From Ruminococcus sp. (GTDB lineage Bacteria; Bacillota; Clostridia; Oscillospirales; Ruminococcaceae), in assembly GCA_021199375.1 (NCBI GenBank), contig JAJQIB010000026.1, positions 1-64,000 of the forward strand: a stretch of DNA of 64,000 nt. Reading direction: 5' to 3'. How positions within the stretch are numbered: the first letter of the stretch is position 1; each line of letters starts with the position of its first letter. Made by a program: the position numbers and the translations under genes. The notes under the pieces are model-generated. The model made no database searches, was not told where the DNA came from, and worked only from the letters and a program-made list of their open reading frames with translations. Positions 46,465-54,978 of this stretch are shown here, piece after piece.

Positions 46465-47847
46465 TTACTTTACCTCCGTTATTTCGCCCTTTCCAATTAT
46501 GCTAACTGTTCCAGGCACTCTAAAAGTTTCTAAATCTACTGGTTTAATATCAATCTCTTCAGGCTTCAAAAGCTGTGGAATCCACTCATAGGGAACTCTG
46601 TAAGCTCTAAAAAGATAATTGATTCGTTTTGTTTTGTCCCTAAAATGCGGCTCAAAGTAGGGGTTTATATATTCCCATACTATTTCATGCTCCGCTGTGA
46701 CTTCAAATACTCTTCCATCCGAACCCTCAGTAATAAGCGTGTTGCCGTTTGGAAGTCGCTGTGCAGAGCTTACGTATGCACTATAGAATTTTGTGGGATC
46801 AGTAAATAAATCAAACCCAGCCTCCTGAGGTGTATACTGCCAGGTTATTTCAAGGGTTACGGGATTAAATTGCAAAACCCTTGAATAGTTTCTCTGATAA
46901 TGATTTATTCCCGTTTCTGAAGTCACTGTCCTTTCACCGTATCCGGATGCTCCTCCGTTGTCAAAAACAAGGATATCACCCTCTCCGGGAAGTCCTTTCT
47001 GGATAAGATGCAGATGATGCTGTCCCATAATCTGTCCCAGCTTTTTGTCGACTCCATTTTCGCTAAAATCAGGTCCTAATCTCCATACGATTTTACCTGT
47101 TTTCTTTTCGATAATGCCAAGAATATTAGCCTGTCTTGCATCAAAAAGTAGGTTTTCAGGATTAAAACGTTCATCTCCGTTATCATACCACTTGTTTTCG
47201 CCTAAAATTGAAATGTTGTTAAATGTAAGCCAGTCGTGTCGCCCACTGCCAGTTCCTGGCGTACGATAAATTACACTCTTTGCCACCTCATCAAAGCCAA
47301 GCTCATCAAAGTGATCTGATGCTCTCCAGCTCCAAACAATGTTGCCATCCCAATCAATCTCAATAATCCTTTCATCAGTAATTGTATGAGGCGAAATGTT
47401 CGGATTATTAATTTTCTCGTGGGTAATAAGAATTGTATTTTCGCCCAAGGCTTTAGGCTGACTATTCGGCGAAAAATATCCACTCGGCAAGCCTACTCTT
47501 TGCCAATCATGCGATTGCAGTGCGACATATTTCTCACCATCATCCGTTTGGATTTTTATATTTTTATCAAATTTCCATACAACATTTCCTTCCCAATCCA
47601 CCTGTATGAGGTCAGCACGCTCAAGATATTCAAGCTTATCCCTGTACTTATCTGATGATGTTACAAGATAGCCACCTGGAAGTATCCTGTCAGGAAAGCC
47701 AAGCGTTTTTGTCCACGTTTTGACCTCTCTGCCGTTCATATCAATAAGCTGTGCACCCTTTGCACTGTGAAAGATTGTGTAACCACCATATGCTTTGCTT
47801 TGGTTATAAAGGGTAACCCCTGTCGGGAAAATTGTCGGATAACCCAT
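46465..47847 (-). CDS. Arylsulfotransferase-family protein, copy 2
   Basis: Tandem paralog of the downstream ASST protein, one base apart from it. It shares MGYPTIFPTGVTLYN at the N-terminus, EIDWDGNIVWSWRASDHF, GQHHLHLIQKGLPGEGD and RLPNGNTLITEGSDGR. 460 aa, no signal peptide. The His pair differs slightly (QSHDWQ against QHHDFQ), so the two may accept different substrates. Tandem duplication with divergence is the simplest history. It is probably co-transcribed with the importer genes upstream. Confidence 0.82.
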   Translation of the reverse strand: MGYPTIFPTGVTLYNQSKAYGGYTIFHSAKGAQLIDMNGREVKTWTKTLGFPDRILPGGYLVTSSDKYRDKLEYLERADLIQVDWEGNVVWKFDKNIKIQTDDGEKYVALQSHDWQRVGLPSGYFSPNSQPKALGENTILITHEKINNPNISPHTITDERIIEIDWDGNIVWSWRASDHFDELGFDEVAKSVIYRTPGTGSGRHDWLTFNNISILGENKWYDNGDERFNPENLLFDARQANILGIIEKKTGKIVWRLGPDFSENGVDKKLGQIMGQHHLHLIQKGLPGEGDILVFDNGGASGYGERTVTSETGINHYQRNYSRVLQFNPVTLEITWQYTPQEAGFDLFTDPTKFYSAYVSSAQRLPNGNTLITEGSDGRVFEVTAEHEIVWEYINPYFEPHFRDKTKRINYLFRAYRVPYEWIPQLLKPEEIDIKPVDLETFRVPGTVSIIGKGEITEVK

Positions 47848-47869
47848 AATTAAATCCCTCCTAACCTTT

Positions 47870-48400
47870 TTAAAATGTTACCTTTATCTCCTCAATTCTG
47901 TCAGAAAATACTCTATGCGACAAAATGCTGTCACGATTTTCTAAGCTTCTAATAAGTATAAGACTGCCATTTTCGATTGCCTCATCCGTCACAAGCGGAA
48001 GTATTCCGTTATCGACTAGTATCTTTTTGCTCACATCGTCATAGCCCCTTGCTAGTATTGCCGTGCTTCCTGCCGCTATCAAAAATTCGGCAGTGTCTCG
48101 AGCTATGCCTGTGATTTTGTAATCAACACTCAAAACTGCAGAAAGAACAACATTTCTTATTCTAAATCCATCAAACGTTCTTTTAAGAAAATCTACTCTA
48201 TCTTTAAGATGCTTTAGATTTACAATCGGGCAGCTGTCAGTCTGTGCAGCAAGCTCACCAAGCTTATATGGTTTTGCCTTTTGCTCAAATTTCCTTCTCT
48301 CCTCGTCAGTTTCAGGCAGCTTGTCAGACACAACATAAAGTGCTGTATCCGACAAAAAATCACGCCTGCTGTAGGAAAGCTCTCCGTATTTGTATTCCAT
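47870..48400 (-). CDS. Uncharacterised protein, possibly aconitase-swivel-like
   Basis: 176-aa cytosolic protein of unknown function between the ASST pair and the importer's binding protein. The C-terminal half (GSTAILARGYDDVSKKILVD then NGILPLVTDEAIENGSLILI) faintly recalls the swivel domain of isopropylmalate dehydratase small subunits, but the catalytic large subunit is absent and the match is by eye only. The N-terminal half has no recognised motif. Position suggests a role in handling the imported sulfur compound; this is inference from context. Confidence 0.6.
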   Translation of the reverse strand: MEYKYGELSYSRRDFLSDTALYVVSDKLPETDEERRKFEQKAKPYKLGELAAQTDSCPIVNLKHLKDRVDFLKRTFDGFRIRNVVLSAVLSVDYKITGIARDTAEFLIAAGSTAILARGYDDVSKKILVDNGILPLVTDEAIENGSLILIRSLENRDSILSHRVFSDRIEEIKVTF

Positions 48401-48420
48401 TTTCCTATACAGTACTCCCT

Positions 48421-49470
48421 TTATGAAAGCTCAACCGTAATTCTGTCGCTGTCCTCACCGAATGCTGCCTCTGCTGCCGATAGATCGATAAAATCACGTA
48501 CATCGTACTCGGTATCGTATTTTCCATTTTCGAGTGCCCATGCTGAAACAGCCTCAAGCTTTTGCGCACCCTCCTCCGTAAATCCAAAATTAAACTGAAG
48601 ATTATTCCAGTTAGACTTAAAATCGTCCTCCTCTATGCCAAACTTCGTTGATATGTCAGGAGCAACCTCATCAAGATGATCCGATATGTAGTCTACACTC
48701 TCAACAACTGCATTTAAATAATCTCCAAGAAGCTCGGTGTTGTCATCAAGAAAATCTGTTGTAGTCATAAGGTAGCTTCTCGTAGAAATGCCAATTTCCT
48801 GTGAAGTCGCAGCTAGTACCATTCCGTATTCCTCGTAACGCTCAGCAGTTGCTCCGCTTGCAACCACTGCTCCTACCTCACCCTTGCTTACCAAGGATAA
48901 AGATGTAGACTGATCTGTCGAGTTTATGTTTGCCACCTTGGCAGGATCTAACCCAACATAAGTTAGCGCCTGCCAATTCTGATATTCCGAAACAGTTCCT
49001 ATATTTGTAATTATTCCCTCGCTGTCGTAAAGCCCTTCAAGATTATCGGCATATTCCTCCGCTACATAAAGACCTCCCGAATTATCTCCGCCTCCAGCGC
49101 CTCCACCTGTAAGCTCAGAAAACGCAACTATATTTGTATCCTCAAGCGTGTTGCCTATACGGTTTACAAGTGCAAAGTCCGCCAAAAGTCCTGTATCTGC
49201 AGTGCCGTTTTGAACAGCGTCCATCGTGTTTATTCCAGCCGCATACTCCGCAGTCGAAAGCTCAATTCCATACTTTTCAAAAATCCCTTGTTCAGCGCCT
49301 ATATATGTAGCATACTGATCTGCCTGTCCTGTCATGATTGCCACCCTAAGCGTTCTTAGCTCGGTGCCATCCTCAGCTGTACTGCCGTCATCGCTGTCAC
49401 CGCATCCGACAAATGCTGTAAGTGAAAGTGTCGATGCCGCAAAAACCGCTAATAATTTCTTTATTTTCAT
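48421..49470 (-). CDS. ABC transporter substrate-binding lipoprotein, nitrate/sulfonate/taurine type
   Basis: Binding protein of a SsuA/TauA/NrtA-type importer. Signal peptide with lipobox AFVGC (Cys23), then a short acidic linker. The ligand-binding fold shows YIGAEQGIFEKYGIEL and AVQNGTADTGLLADFALVN, matching family patterns near the mature N-terminus. Length 349 aa. It lies 16 bp downstream of the permease gene. The genomic context of sulfur genes favours a sulfonate or sulfate ester over nitrate. No sulfonate monooxygenase gene is present, as expected for an anaerobe. Confidence 0.88.
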   Translation of the reverse strand: MKIKKLLAVFAASTLSLTAFVGCGDSDDGSTAEDGTELRTLRVAIMTGQADQYATYIGAEQGIFEKYGIELSTAEYAAGINTMDAVQNGTADTGLLADFALVNRIGNTLEDTNIVAFSELTGGGAGGGDNSGGLYVAEEYADNLEGLYDSEGIITNIGTVSEYQNWQALTYVGLDPAKVANINSTDQSTSLSLVSKGEVGAVVASGATAERYEEYGMVLAATSQEIGISTRSYLMTTTDFLDDNTELLGDYLNAVVESVDYISDHLDEVAPDISTKFGIEEDDFKSNWNNLQFNFGFTEEGAQKLEAVSAWALENGKYDTEYDVRDFIDLSAAEAAFGEDSDRITVELS

Positions 49471-49486
49471 TTAAATCAACTCCTAA

Positions 49487-50281
49487 TTATTTAAGTCCAT
49501 AATGACTAAGCTTTTTTCTGCCTATAAATTGTAATAATCTGTCCGATATAAATCCCGTTAGCGCAAGCGTAACAATTCCAGCAAAAGCCCAGCTTGTTTT
49601 GTAGTAAAGCTTTGAGCTTTGAATTAAGTATCCAAGTCCGTCACTTCCAACTAACATCTCGGCTGCAATAACGCAGATTATAGACGAGCTAAGTCCTAAA
49701 CGTATTCCTGTAAATATATTCGCCACTGATGAGGGTAAAACTACTGTAAAAAACACTCTCGCTCTCTTAGCACCCATACATGATGCCGCCTCAATAAGCG
49801 ACTGATCTGTAGATACAACACCCGCAATCGTGTTTACAAAAATAGAAAAGAAGGACGAATAAAATATGAGCGCCACCTTAGACTCCTCGCCAACGCCAAA
49901 CCACATCAAAAAAAGTGTAGTTAGCGCAATTGCAGGTACAAACCTAAAAAAGCTCAAAATAGGATCTATCAGATATTTCACAGGCTTAAAGCTTCCGACC
50001 AAAAGTCCTAGCGGAACACCAAAAACAACTGCTAATGCCCAACCCTTTGCTACTCTCGATATACTCGCCACAAAGTCCGCCCAAAGTGTACCATCCTTGA
50101 TTAGTAGCACAAGACTATCTATCGTTTCATACGGCGAGGGCAAAAAGTATTCGTCATATGCAAGCGACCCTAATCCCCAAACAACTAAAATTATAGCCCA
50201 CGAAATTACGCCGCATTTTAAAATCCTTCTTCCCAAATCTTTAGAAGATTTGGTTCTTTTTTTATTTTCATTATCAGCCAT
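49487..50281 (-). CDS. ABC transporter permease, SsuC/TauC type
   Basis: Inner-membrane permease with about six hydrophobic segments. The EAA loop reads AASCMGAKRARVFFTVVLPS near residue 165, with the family sequence TGIRLGLSSSIICVIAAEM after it. 264 aa is typical of SsuC/TauC. The N-terminus is Lys-rich (NENKKRTKSSKDLGRRI), on the cytoplasmic side. It sits between the ATPase and binding-protein genes on one strand. Confidence 0.92.
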   Translation of the reverse strand: MADNENKKRTKSSKDLGRRILKCGVISWAIILVVWGLGSLAYDEYFLPSPYETIDSLVLLIKDGTLWADFVASISRVAKGWALAVVFGVPLGLLVGSFKPVKYLIDPILSFFRFVPAIALTTLFLMWFGVGEESKVALIFYSSFFSIFVNTIAGVVSTDQSLIEAASCMGAKRARVFFTVVLPSSVANIFTGIRLGLSSSIICVIAAEMLVGSDGLGYLIQSSKLYYKTSWAFAGIVTLALTGFISDRLLQFIGRKKLSHYGLK

Positions 50282-50295
50282 GCTGAATGCCTCCT

Positions 50296-51363
50296 TTAGA
50301 TGTAGTAAAGTCCGCTGTCGTCTAAAAGACTGTTTTTAACAATTTCGGTTTTTTCACCATCTATAGTACACAGCTGTTTGATAAGCACCTTGACGTTATC
50401 TCCCTTTTTAAGCCTCGAAGCATTAAGATCATATCTTCCCGTGACAATTATACCATCTATGTCCACCTTGACCTCATAAGCGCTTCCTCTAAAGAACACG
50501 TCCTTAACTATGCCGTCCTCCATTGAGCTTTCGTACTGATGATATCCGTCATCTGTAAAGCTGTTTATCTCTATAAATTCAGGACGAATTACAGCAAAGG
50601 CTTCGCTTCCCGGACTTGTGAATCCCTTTAGCCTGCCATAGTCATTTATCATAGCTGATTGACCGATAAACTGAGCCACAAACGGCGTTTTGGGATTAAG
50701 ATAAATCTCAGCGGGATTTCCAACCTGCTCTACCCTGCCTAAATTTGTAATGACGATTTCATCCGCCACCTCAATCGCTTCATCCTGGTCATGCGTCACA
50801 AAAATAGAAGTGATTCCGATTTTATCAATTGTCTCTCTGAGCCATGTTCTAAGCTCCTTGCGTACCTTTGCATCAATCGCCGCAAAGGGCTCGTCTAAAA
50901 GCAGCAGCTCAGGCTGCGGTGCTAAGGCTCTTGCAAGTGCAACTCTCTGACGCTGACCGCCGCTAAGCTGATCAGGATAACGCTTTTCCATGCCTTCAAG
51001 TCCGACAAGCTCAAGCAGCTCATTGACTCTATTTCGAATGAACTCCTTGTCCTTCTTTTGCACCTTTAGTCCATACGCAATGTTATTATAAACATTCATA
51101 TACGGAAACAGCGCATAGCTTTGAAATACAAATCCAATTCCACGCTTGCTTGGAGGAAGATCATTGACAACCCTTCCATCAATCGAAATATCTCCGCTGT
51201 CCTGACGCTCAAGTCCTGCTATCATCCTCAAAATTGTCGTCTTGCCCGAACCGCTCGGTCCTAAAAGTCCGATTAGATGTCCCTTTTCAATTCCAAATGA
51301 AACATCATTCGATGCCTTGCAGTCGCCAAAGGTCTTGTTTATATGATTTAATTCTATGTACAT
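50296..51363 (-). CDS. ABC transporter ATP-binding protein with C-terminal regulatory domain
   Basis: ATPase energising the importer. Walker A GPSGSGKTT (near residue 36), Q-loop FVFQSYALFP, signature LSGGQRQRVALARA and Walker B LLLLDEPFAAID. Residues from about 240 form a TOBE-like domain (PEFIEINSF, FFRGSAYEVKVDI), more common in CysA/PotA-type ATPases than in SsuB, so the importer is a hybrid type. ATG 51363 is chosen with GGAG upstream. First gene of the minus-strand import operon, with its own promoter at 51524-51551. Confidence 0.92.
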   Translation of the reverse strand: MYIELNHINKTFGDCKASNDVSFGIEKGHLIGLLGPSGSGKTTILRMIAGLERQDSGDISIDGRVVNDLPPSKRGIGFVFQSYALFPYMNVYNNIAYGLKVQKKDKEFIRNRVNELLELVGLEGMEKRYPDQLSGGQRQRVALARALAPQPELLLLDEPFAAIDAKVRKELRTWLRETIDKIGITSIFVTHDQDEAIEVADEIVITNLGRVEQVGNPAEIYLNPKTPFVAQFIGQSAMINDYGRLKGFTSPGSEAFAVIRPEFIEINSFTDDGYHQYESSMEDGIVKDVFFRGSAYEVKVDIDGIIVTGRYDLNASRLKKGDNVKVLIKQLCTIDGEKTEIVKNSLLDDSGLYYI

Positions 51364-51523
51364 TTTCCTCATCTCCAAATTGCGCCAAAATTATTCATGA
51401 GTCCGACGTCTCTCAACATCGTCCACATCTAAAATTGTGCTTTGCCATTTTTAGTATAATAAATAGCATGATTTTTCGCTCTCCTTTAATTCATACCATT
51501 TCGATATGATTAGTATGATTATT

Positions 51524-51551
51524 ATTATACACTATTTTTCCGATATGTCAA
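51524..51551 (-). promoter_or_regulatory. Promoter of the importer operon
   Basis: Minus-strand TTGACA (51546-51551), 16-bp spacer, TATAAT (51524-51529). The -35 lies in the string CCTATTGAC, followed by GGAA, which is shared with the thioredoxin and metY promoters. The divergent gap 51364-51728 contains this and the thioredoxin promoter and no other gene. Confidence 0.75.
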
Positions 51552-51641
51552 TAGGTATTTTGAAATTTTGTGACTACTCACAAAATAAAGAGAATTTTTT
51601 GAAAACAATTGGTCACAATAGCCTAAGATGCAGCACACCTA

Positions 51642-51670
51642 TTGACATTTTAATCGAAATGCTGTATAAT
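51642..51670 (+). promoter_or_regulatory. Promoter of the stand-alone thioredoxin gene
   Basis: TTGACA (51642-51647), a 17-bp spacer and TATAAT (51665-51670). The -35 region reads CCTATTGACA, as in the importer promoter. Confidence 0.85.
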
Positions 51671-51728
51671 TAAATCACGATAATTCATATTAAATGGATA
51701 TGAAAAGTATAGTTAGGAGATGAAAGCT

Positions 51729-52043
51729 ATGATTAAAGAAATCACAAGCAGCACATTTGATGAGATTATTTTAAGCGGCAAGCCCGTGGTGATAGAATTC
51801 TACTCACCGACCTGCGTGCACTGCAAAAGAATGGAGCCCGCACTTAACGAGATATCCGATGAACAGGGAGACGACTGCATCATTGCCAGATGTGATATCA
51901 CCGCCGCACCCGACCTTGCCGAGCGTTTTGACATAACCGCCGTTCCAACAACGCTCTTTTTTAAGGATGCTAACGTTTTGGACAAGCTTGTAGGATTTGC
52001 CCACAAGCTGATAATTTCACAGGGTATCGAAAAGCTAAAGTAA
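51729..52043 (+). CDS. Thioredoxin-family protein
   Basis: Small thiol-disulfide protein with active site TCVHCKRMEP (CVHC) near residue 31, the cis-Pro motif ITAVPTTLFF near residue 72, and the usual thioredoxin length (104 aa). The dipeptide Val-His differs from the classical Gly-Pro and from the Val-Pro of the second thioredoxin at 56081. ATG 51729 is chosen because TTAGGAG abuts the earlier in-frame ATG. It faces the thioredoxin reductase gene tail to tail. A reductant for sulfur enzymes is the likely role, inferred from context. Confidence 0.9.
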   Translation: MIKEITSSTFDEIILSGKPVVIEFYSPTCVHCKRMEPALNEISDEQGDDCIIARCDITAAPDLAERFDITAVPTTLFFKDANVLDKLVGFAHKLIISQGIEKLK

Positions 52044-52053
52044 GCAAAATTAA

Positions 52054-52086
52054 AGGGAACCAACATTAAAATCGGTTCCCTTTTTT
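52054..52086 (+). terminator. Terminator of the thioredoxin gene
   Basis: AGGGAACC (52054-52061) pairs with GGTTCCCT (52074-52081), followed by T6. Confidence 0.92.
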
Positions 52087-52095
52087 GTTTTTAGG

Positions 52096-52995
52096 CTAAA
52101 TGCTTCTGATAAGCTTCTCAGCCGAAATTGCCGCATTCGCTCCGTCCGCCGCAGCCGTTATCACCTGTCTTAGCGGTGTAGTTCGCACATCTCCCACCGC
52201 AAAAAGTCCTTTAGCGTCCGTCACACCGTCCTCACCGGCTATGACGTATCCCGACTCATCTAGCGAACAGATTCCCTTTAATATCTCAGTATTTGGCAAG
52301 CTTCCTAAGGCGCAAAACACTCCGTCAATCTTAAGCGTGTCCACTCTGCCGTTTTGCTCTATCACAAGCTCCTCAGCCCTGTCGCCGCCATTTATCTGTT
52401 TTACTACCGTATTCATAATAGGCTCAATATTGCTGATGCCGCTCACCTGTGCCTGTAAGCTCTTGTTCGCCCTAAATTCGTCCCTTCTGTGGATTAGATA
52501 AACCCTCTTTGCAATCTTCGATAGGTACACAGCATCACCCAGCGCCGTATCTCCGCCGCCTATCACAGCTACCGTCTTGCTCTGATAAAAGGCGCCATCA
52601 CACACCGCGCAGTATGACACGCACTGCTTTTCTCCTCCCGGGACATCAAGCCTGCGGTATGACGTTCCTGCAGCGTATATTACAGCCCTTGCCTCAAGTG
52701 CCTTCTCATTTTCAAAGACCACCGTCCAGCCGTCGCCGCTTTTTTTAATAGCCTTAGCCTCGCCTTCATAAAACTCAGTGCCAAGCGCCTTTGCATGCTC
52801 GTAAAATTTCTCACCCAAATCATACCCCGAAATTCCGTATAGCCCAGGATAATTATCCACACGCTCGCTCACCGAGATCTGCCCCGTACCCATGTAGTCC
52901 TTTTCAACTACAACGGCATTTAACATCGCTCTTTTTGCATAAATCGCAGCAGTAAGTCCCGCAGGGCCACTTCCTATTATTATAATATCGTACAT
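52096..52995 (-). CDS. trxB: Thioredoxin reductase
   Basis: FAD- and NADPH-dependent reductase of thioredoxin. FAD motif IIIGSGPAGLTAAIYAKRA at the N-terminus, redox-active CAVCDG near residue 133, NADPH motif AVIGGGDTALGDAVYL, and the C-terminal FAD motif GLFAVGDVRTTPLRQV. Length 300 aa. The start is ATG 52995, since GGAGG precedes it. It lies 12 bp downstream of the Rrf2 gene on the same strand, so the two form an operon likely controlled by that regulator. It can serve both thioredoxins in this region. Confidence 0.95.
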   Translation of the reverse strand: MYDIIIIGSGPAGLTAAIYAKRAMLNAVVVEKDYMGTGQISVSERVDNYPGLYGISGYDLGEKFYEHAKALGTEFYEGEAKAIKKSGDGWTVVFENEKALEARAVIYAAGTSYRRLDVPGGEKQCVSYCAVCDGAFYQSKTVAVIGGGDTALGDAVYLSKIAKRVYLIHRRDEFRANKSLQAQVSGISNIEPIMNTVVKQINGGDRAEELVIEQNGRVDTLKIDGVFCALGSLPNTEILKGICSLDESGYVIAGEDGVTDAKGLFAVGDVRTTPLRQVITAAADGANAAISAEKLIRSI

Positions 52996-53007
52996 ATTCA
53001 TCCTCCT

Positions 53008-53451
53008 TTAAATGTAATACATAGGCTCACCGGCGGGCTCAGTCAAATATCTCTCCGCCAAATCAGCAACCGTTACCGACTTAGCACAATCAAACATATA
53101 CCTTTCTATCTTGTCCCACAAAAGCTCATTTATAATCCCGTCAAGCTGTTCATTATCATCGCCTACATCAGGAATATCATTGTTTAAAAGCGATGAATCT
53201 AGCGCGTTAATCACCTCATAAAGCGTGATTTCCCTTGCGTCCCTAGAAAGAATATATCCGCCTCTTGAGCCCTTAAGTCCCTTAATCAAATGCGAGTGCC
53301 GAAGTGCTGAAAGTATCTGCTCTAGGTACTTTTCAGAAATTCCCTGTCTGCCTGATATGCTCAAAACAGTCACAGTGCTTCCATCCTGCGCATTAATCGC
53401 AATGTCAACAATTGCAATAATTCCACACTCAACCTTTGTCGAAATCTTCAT
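53008..53451 (-). CDS. Rrf2-family transcriptional regulator (CymR-like)
   Basis: Winged-helix regulator. MKISTKVECGIIAIVDIA, GISEKYLEQILSALRHSHLI and GSRGGYILSR are family hallmarks in the first 75 residues. It lacks the three-cysteine cluster of IscR, having only Cys9 and Cys122, so it resembles CymR, the cysteine-metabolism repressor of Bacillus, more than an iron-sulfur sensor. 147 aa. Encoded just upstream of trxB and divergent from metY, with a perfect 7-bp inverted repeat on the metY promoter. It is the best candidate to regulate the whole sulfur region. Confidence 0.9.
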   Translation of the reverse strand: MKISTKVECGIIAIVDIAINAQDGSTVTVLSISGRQGISEKYLEQILSALRHSHLIKGLKGSRGGYILSRDAREITLYEVINALDSSLLNNDIPDVGDDNEQLDGIINELLWDKIERYMFDCAKSVTVADLAERYLTEPAGEPMYYI

Positions 53452-53495
53452 AAATTCTCCTTTTCTTTTTTACTCAATTCCTATCTGTTTAGTAT

Positions 53496-53524
53496 AGTAT
53501 AACTCATTTTTTCAAAAAAGTCAA
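53496..53524 (-). promoter_or_regulatory. Promoter of the rrf2-trxB operon
   Basis: Minus-strand TTGACT (53519-53524), 17-bp spacer, TATACT (53496-53501). TAGGAAT (minus strand, 53477-53483) lies just downstream of the -10, matching half of the metY operator, which suggests autoregulation. Confidence 0.7.
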
Positions 53525-53612
53525 TACCCTTCACCAATGTAAAAACAAATAAACCTACCAAAAATATTCGAAAATATTTGTTGCTTTTTGTGCAAATTGT
53601 AGATTTCATTGT

Positions 53613-53648
53613 ATTCCTATTGACTTTGTAGGAATTATAGTGTAAAAT
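53613..53648 (+). promoter_or_regulatory. metY operon promoter with palindromic operator
   Basis: ATTCCTA (53613-53619) and TAGGAAT (53629-53635) form a perfect inverted repeat with a 9-bp spacer. The -35 TTGACT (53620-53625) lies inside the spacer, and TAAAAT (53643-53648) is 17 bp downstream. A protein bound here would block RNA polymerase. The adjacent Rrf2 regulator is the natural candidate. Confidence 0.75.
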
Positions 53649-53737
53649 ATATATCATAAGGCTTATAATCACACGATTTACCCTCTCACCGAGCTAAAGC
53701 GTGCTAAACATATAGATTAAATAAAGAGGTGACAGCC

Positions 53738-54967
53738 ATGAACTTTAACACAGCACTTTTGCACAAGTCCTTTTCAGGCGAAAAGCAAACGGGTGCAACC
53801 GTTGAGCCTATCTATCAAACAAGCTCGTTTGCACACGAATCCGCACAACAGCTCGAAAAGGTGTTTGAAAATAAGGCAAGCGGATACGCCTACACACGAA
53901 TTTCAAATCCCACCGTATCCTCATTTGAAAAGCGAATAGCATCACTTGAGAGCGGTGCCTGTGCAGTAGCCTGCTCCTCAGGCTCCGCAGCAGCTGCAAT
54001 GTCGCTGCTTAACATTCTTGAGTCAGGTGATGAAATCATCTCATGCAGCGCCCTCTACGGCGGCACGCTAGATTTGTTCAGCGACTTAAAATCCTTCGGC
54101 ATCAACGTAAGGTATGTCGATGATGCAGCGCCATCGCTAATCGAACCGCTGATAAGCGATAAAACCAAGGCAATATTTGCCGAGGTCATAGGAAATCCAA
54201 AGCTAAATGTAATAGATATTAAATCGCTTGCAGAGCTTTCGCATTCTAAAGGCATTCCGCTCATAATCGACAGCACCACAGCCACACCATACATAGTTAA
54301 GCCAATAGAGCTTGGCGCCGATATCGTAATTCACTCCTCGTCCAAGTACATAAACGGCGGAGGAAATTCCATAAGCGGAGTGATTATTGACAGTGCAAAA
54401 TTTAAATGGGACTTTAACAAGCACCCAAAGCTAAAAAAATACGAAAGATTCGGCAAGCTTGTCTACACCGCCAGCTTAAGAAACGGACTTTGGCGAGATA
54501 TCGGATGCTGCCTTGCTCCAATGAACGCCTTTTTAAACAGCGTGGGACTTGAAACGCTCGGACTCAGAATGGAGCGCTGCTGCAGTAATTCACTTCAGCT
54601 TGCCAAGCATTTAGAAGGCAAGGGTCTTACGGTAAACTACCCCGCACTTGAGTCCTCACCCTACTACGAGCTTACACAAAGCCAGCTTGGCGGCAAGGGC
54701 GGAGCAATCCTCACACTTAGAATGGGAAGCAAGGAGCGTGCGTTTAAGCTTATAAACTCGCTTGAATATGCAACGATTGCATCTAATATCGGAGATGTGC
54801 GAACGCTTGTCATCCACCCATCCGGCACCCTTTTTGCTCACAGCAATGAGTCGGCAAAAAAATCAGCTGGAGTTTACGACGACACCGTAAGAGTAAGCGT
54901 AGGAATTGAGGATATCGATGACCTTATTAACGATTTTGACAGAGCAATTGAGCTTTGCGACAAATAG
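53738..54967 (+). CDS. metY: O-acetylhomoserine sulfhydrylase (MetY)
   Basis: PLP enzyme of the Cys/Met metabolism family, here assigned as MetY, which replaces the acetyl group of O-acetylhomoserine by sulfur to give homocysteine. FNTALLHKSFSGEKQTGATV and IYQTSSFAHESA at the N-terminus, YTRISNPTVSSFEKRIASLE, and the PLP lysine in HSSSKYINGGGNSISG near residue 207. The extended loop after it (FKWDFNKHPKLKKYERFG) is typical of MetY rather than MetB/MetC. Length 410 aa. ATG 53738 follows GAGGTG. First gene of a seven-gene operon; the sulfur donor could be sulfide or the encoded thiocarboxylate carrier. Confidence 0.93.
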   Translation: MNFNTALLHKSFSGEKQTGATVEPIYQTSSFAHESAQQLEKVFENKASGYAYTRISNPTVSSFEKRIASLESGACAVACSSGSAAAAMSLLNILESGDEIISCSALYGGTLDLFSDLKSFGINVRYVDDAAPSLIEPLISDKTKAIFAEVIGNPKLNVIDIKSLAELSHSKGIPLIIDSTTATPYIVKPIELGADIVIHSSSKYINGGGNSISGVIIDSAKFKWDFNKHPKLKKYERFGKLVYTASLRNGLWRDIGCCLAPMNAFLNSVGLETLGLRMERCCSNSLQLAKHLEGKGLTVNYPALESSPYYELTQSQLGGKGGAILTLRMGSKERAFKLINSLEYATIASNIGDVRTLVIHPSGTLFAHSNESAKKSAGVYDDTVRVSVGIEDIDDLINDFDRAIELCDK

Positions 54968-54978
54968 GAGGAATTAAA

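Noticed and set aside
48421..51363. Nitrate or thiamine-precursor importer
   Set aside because: Family members do import such ligands, but the surrounding genes are all sulfur-related; still not excluded by sequence.
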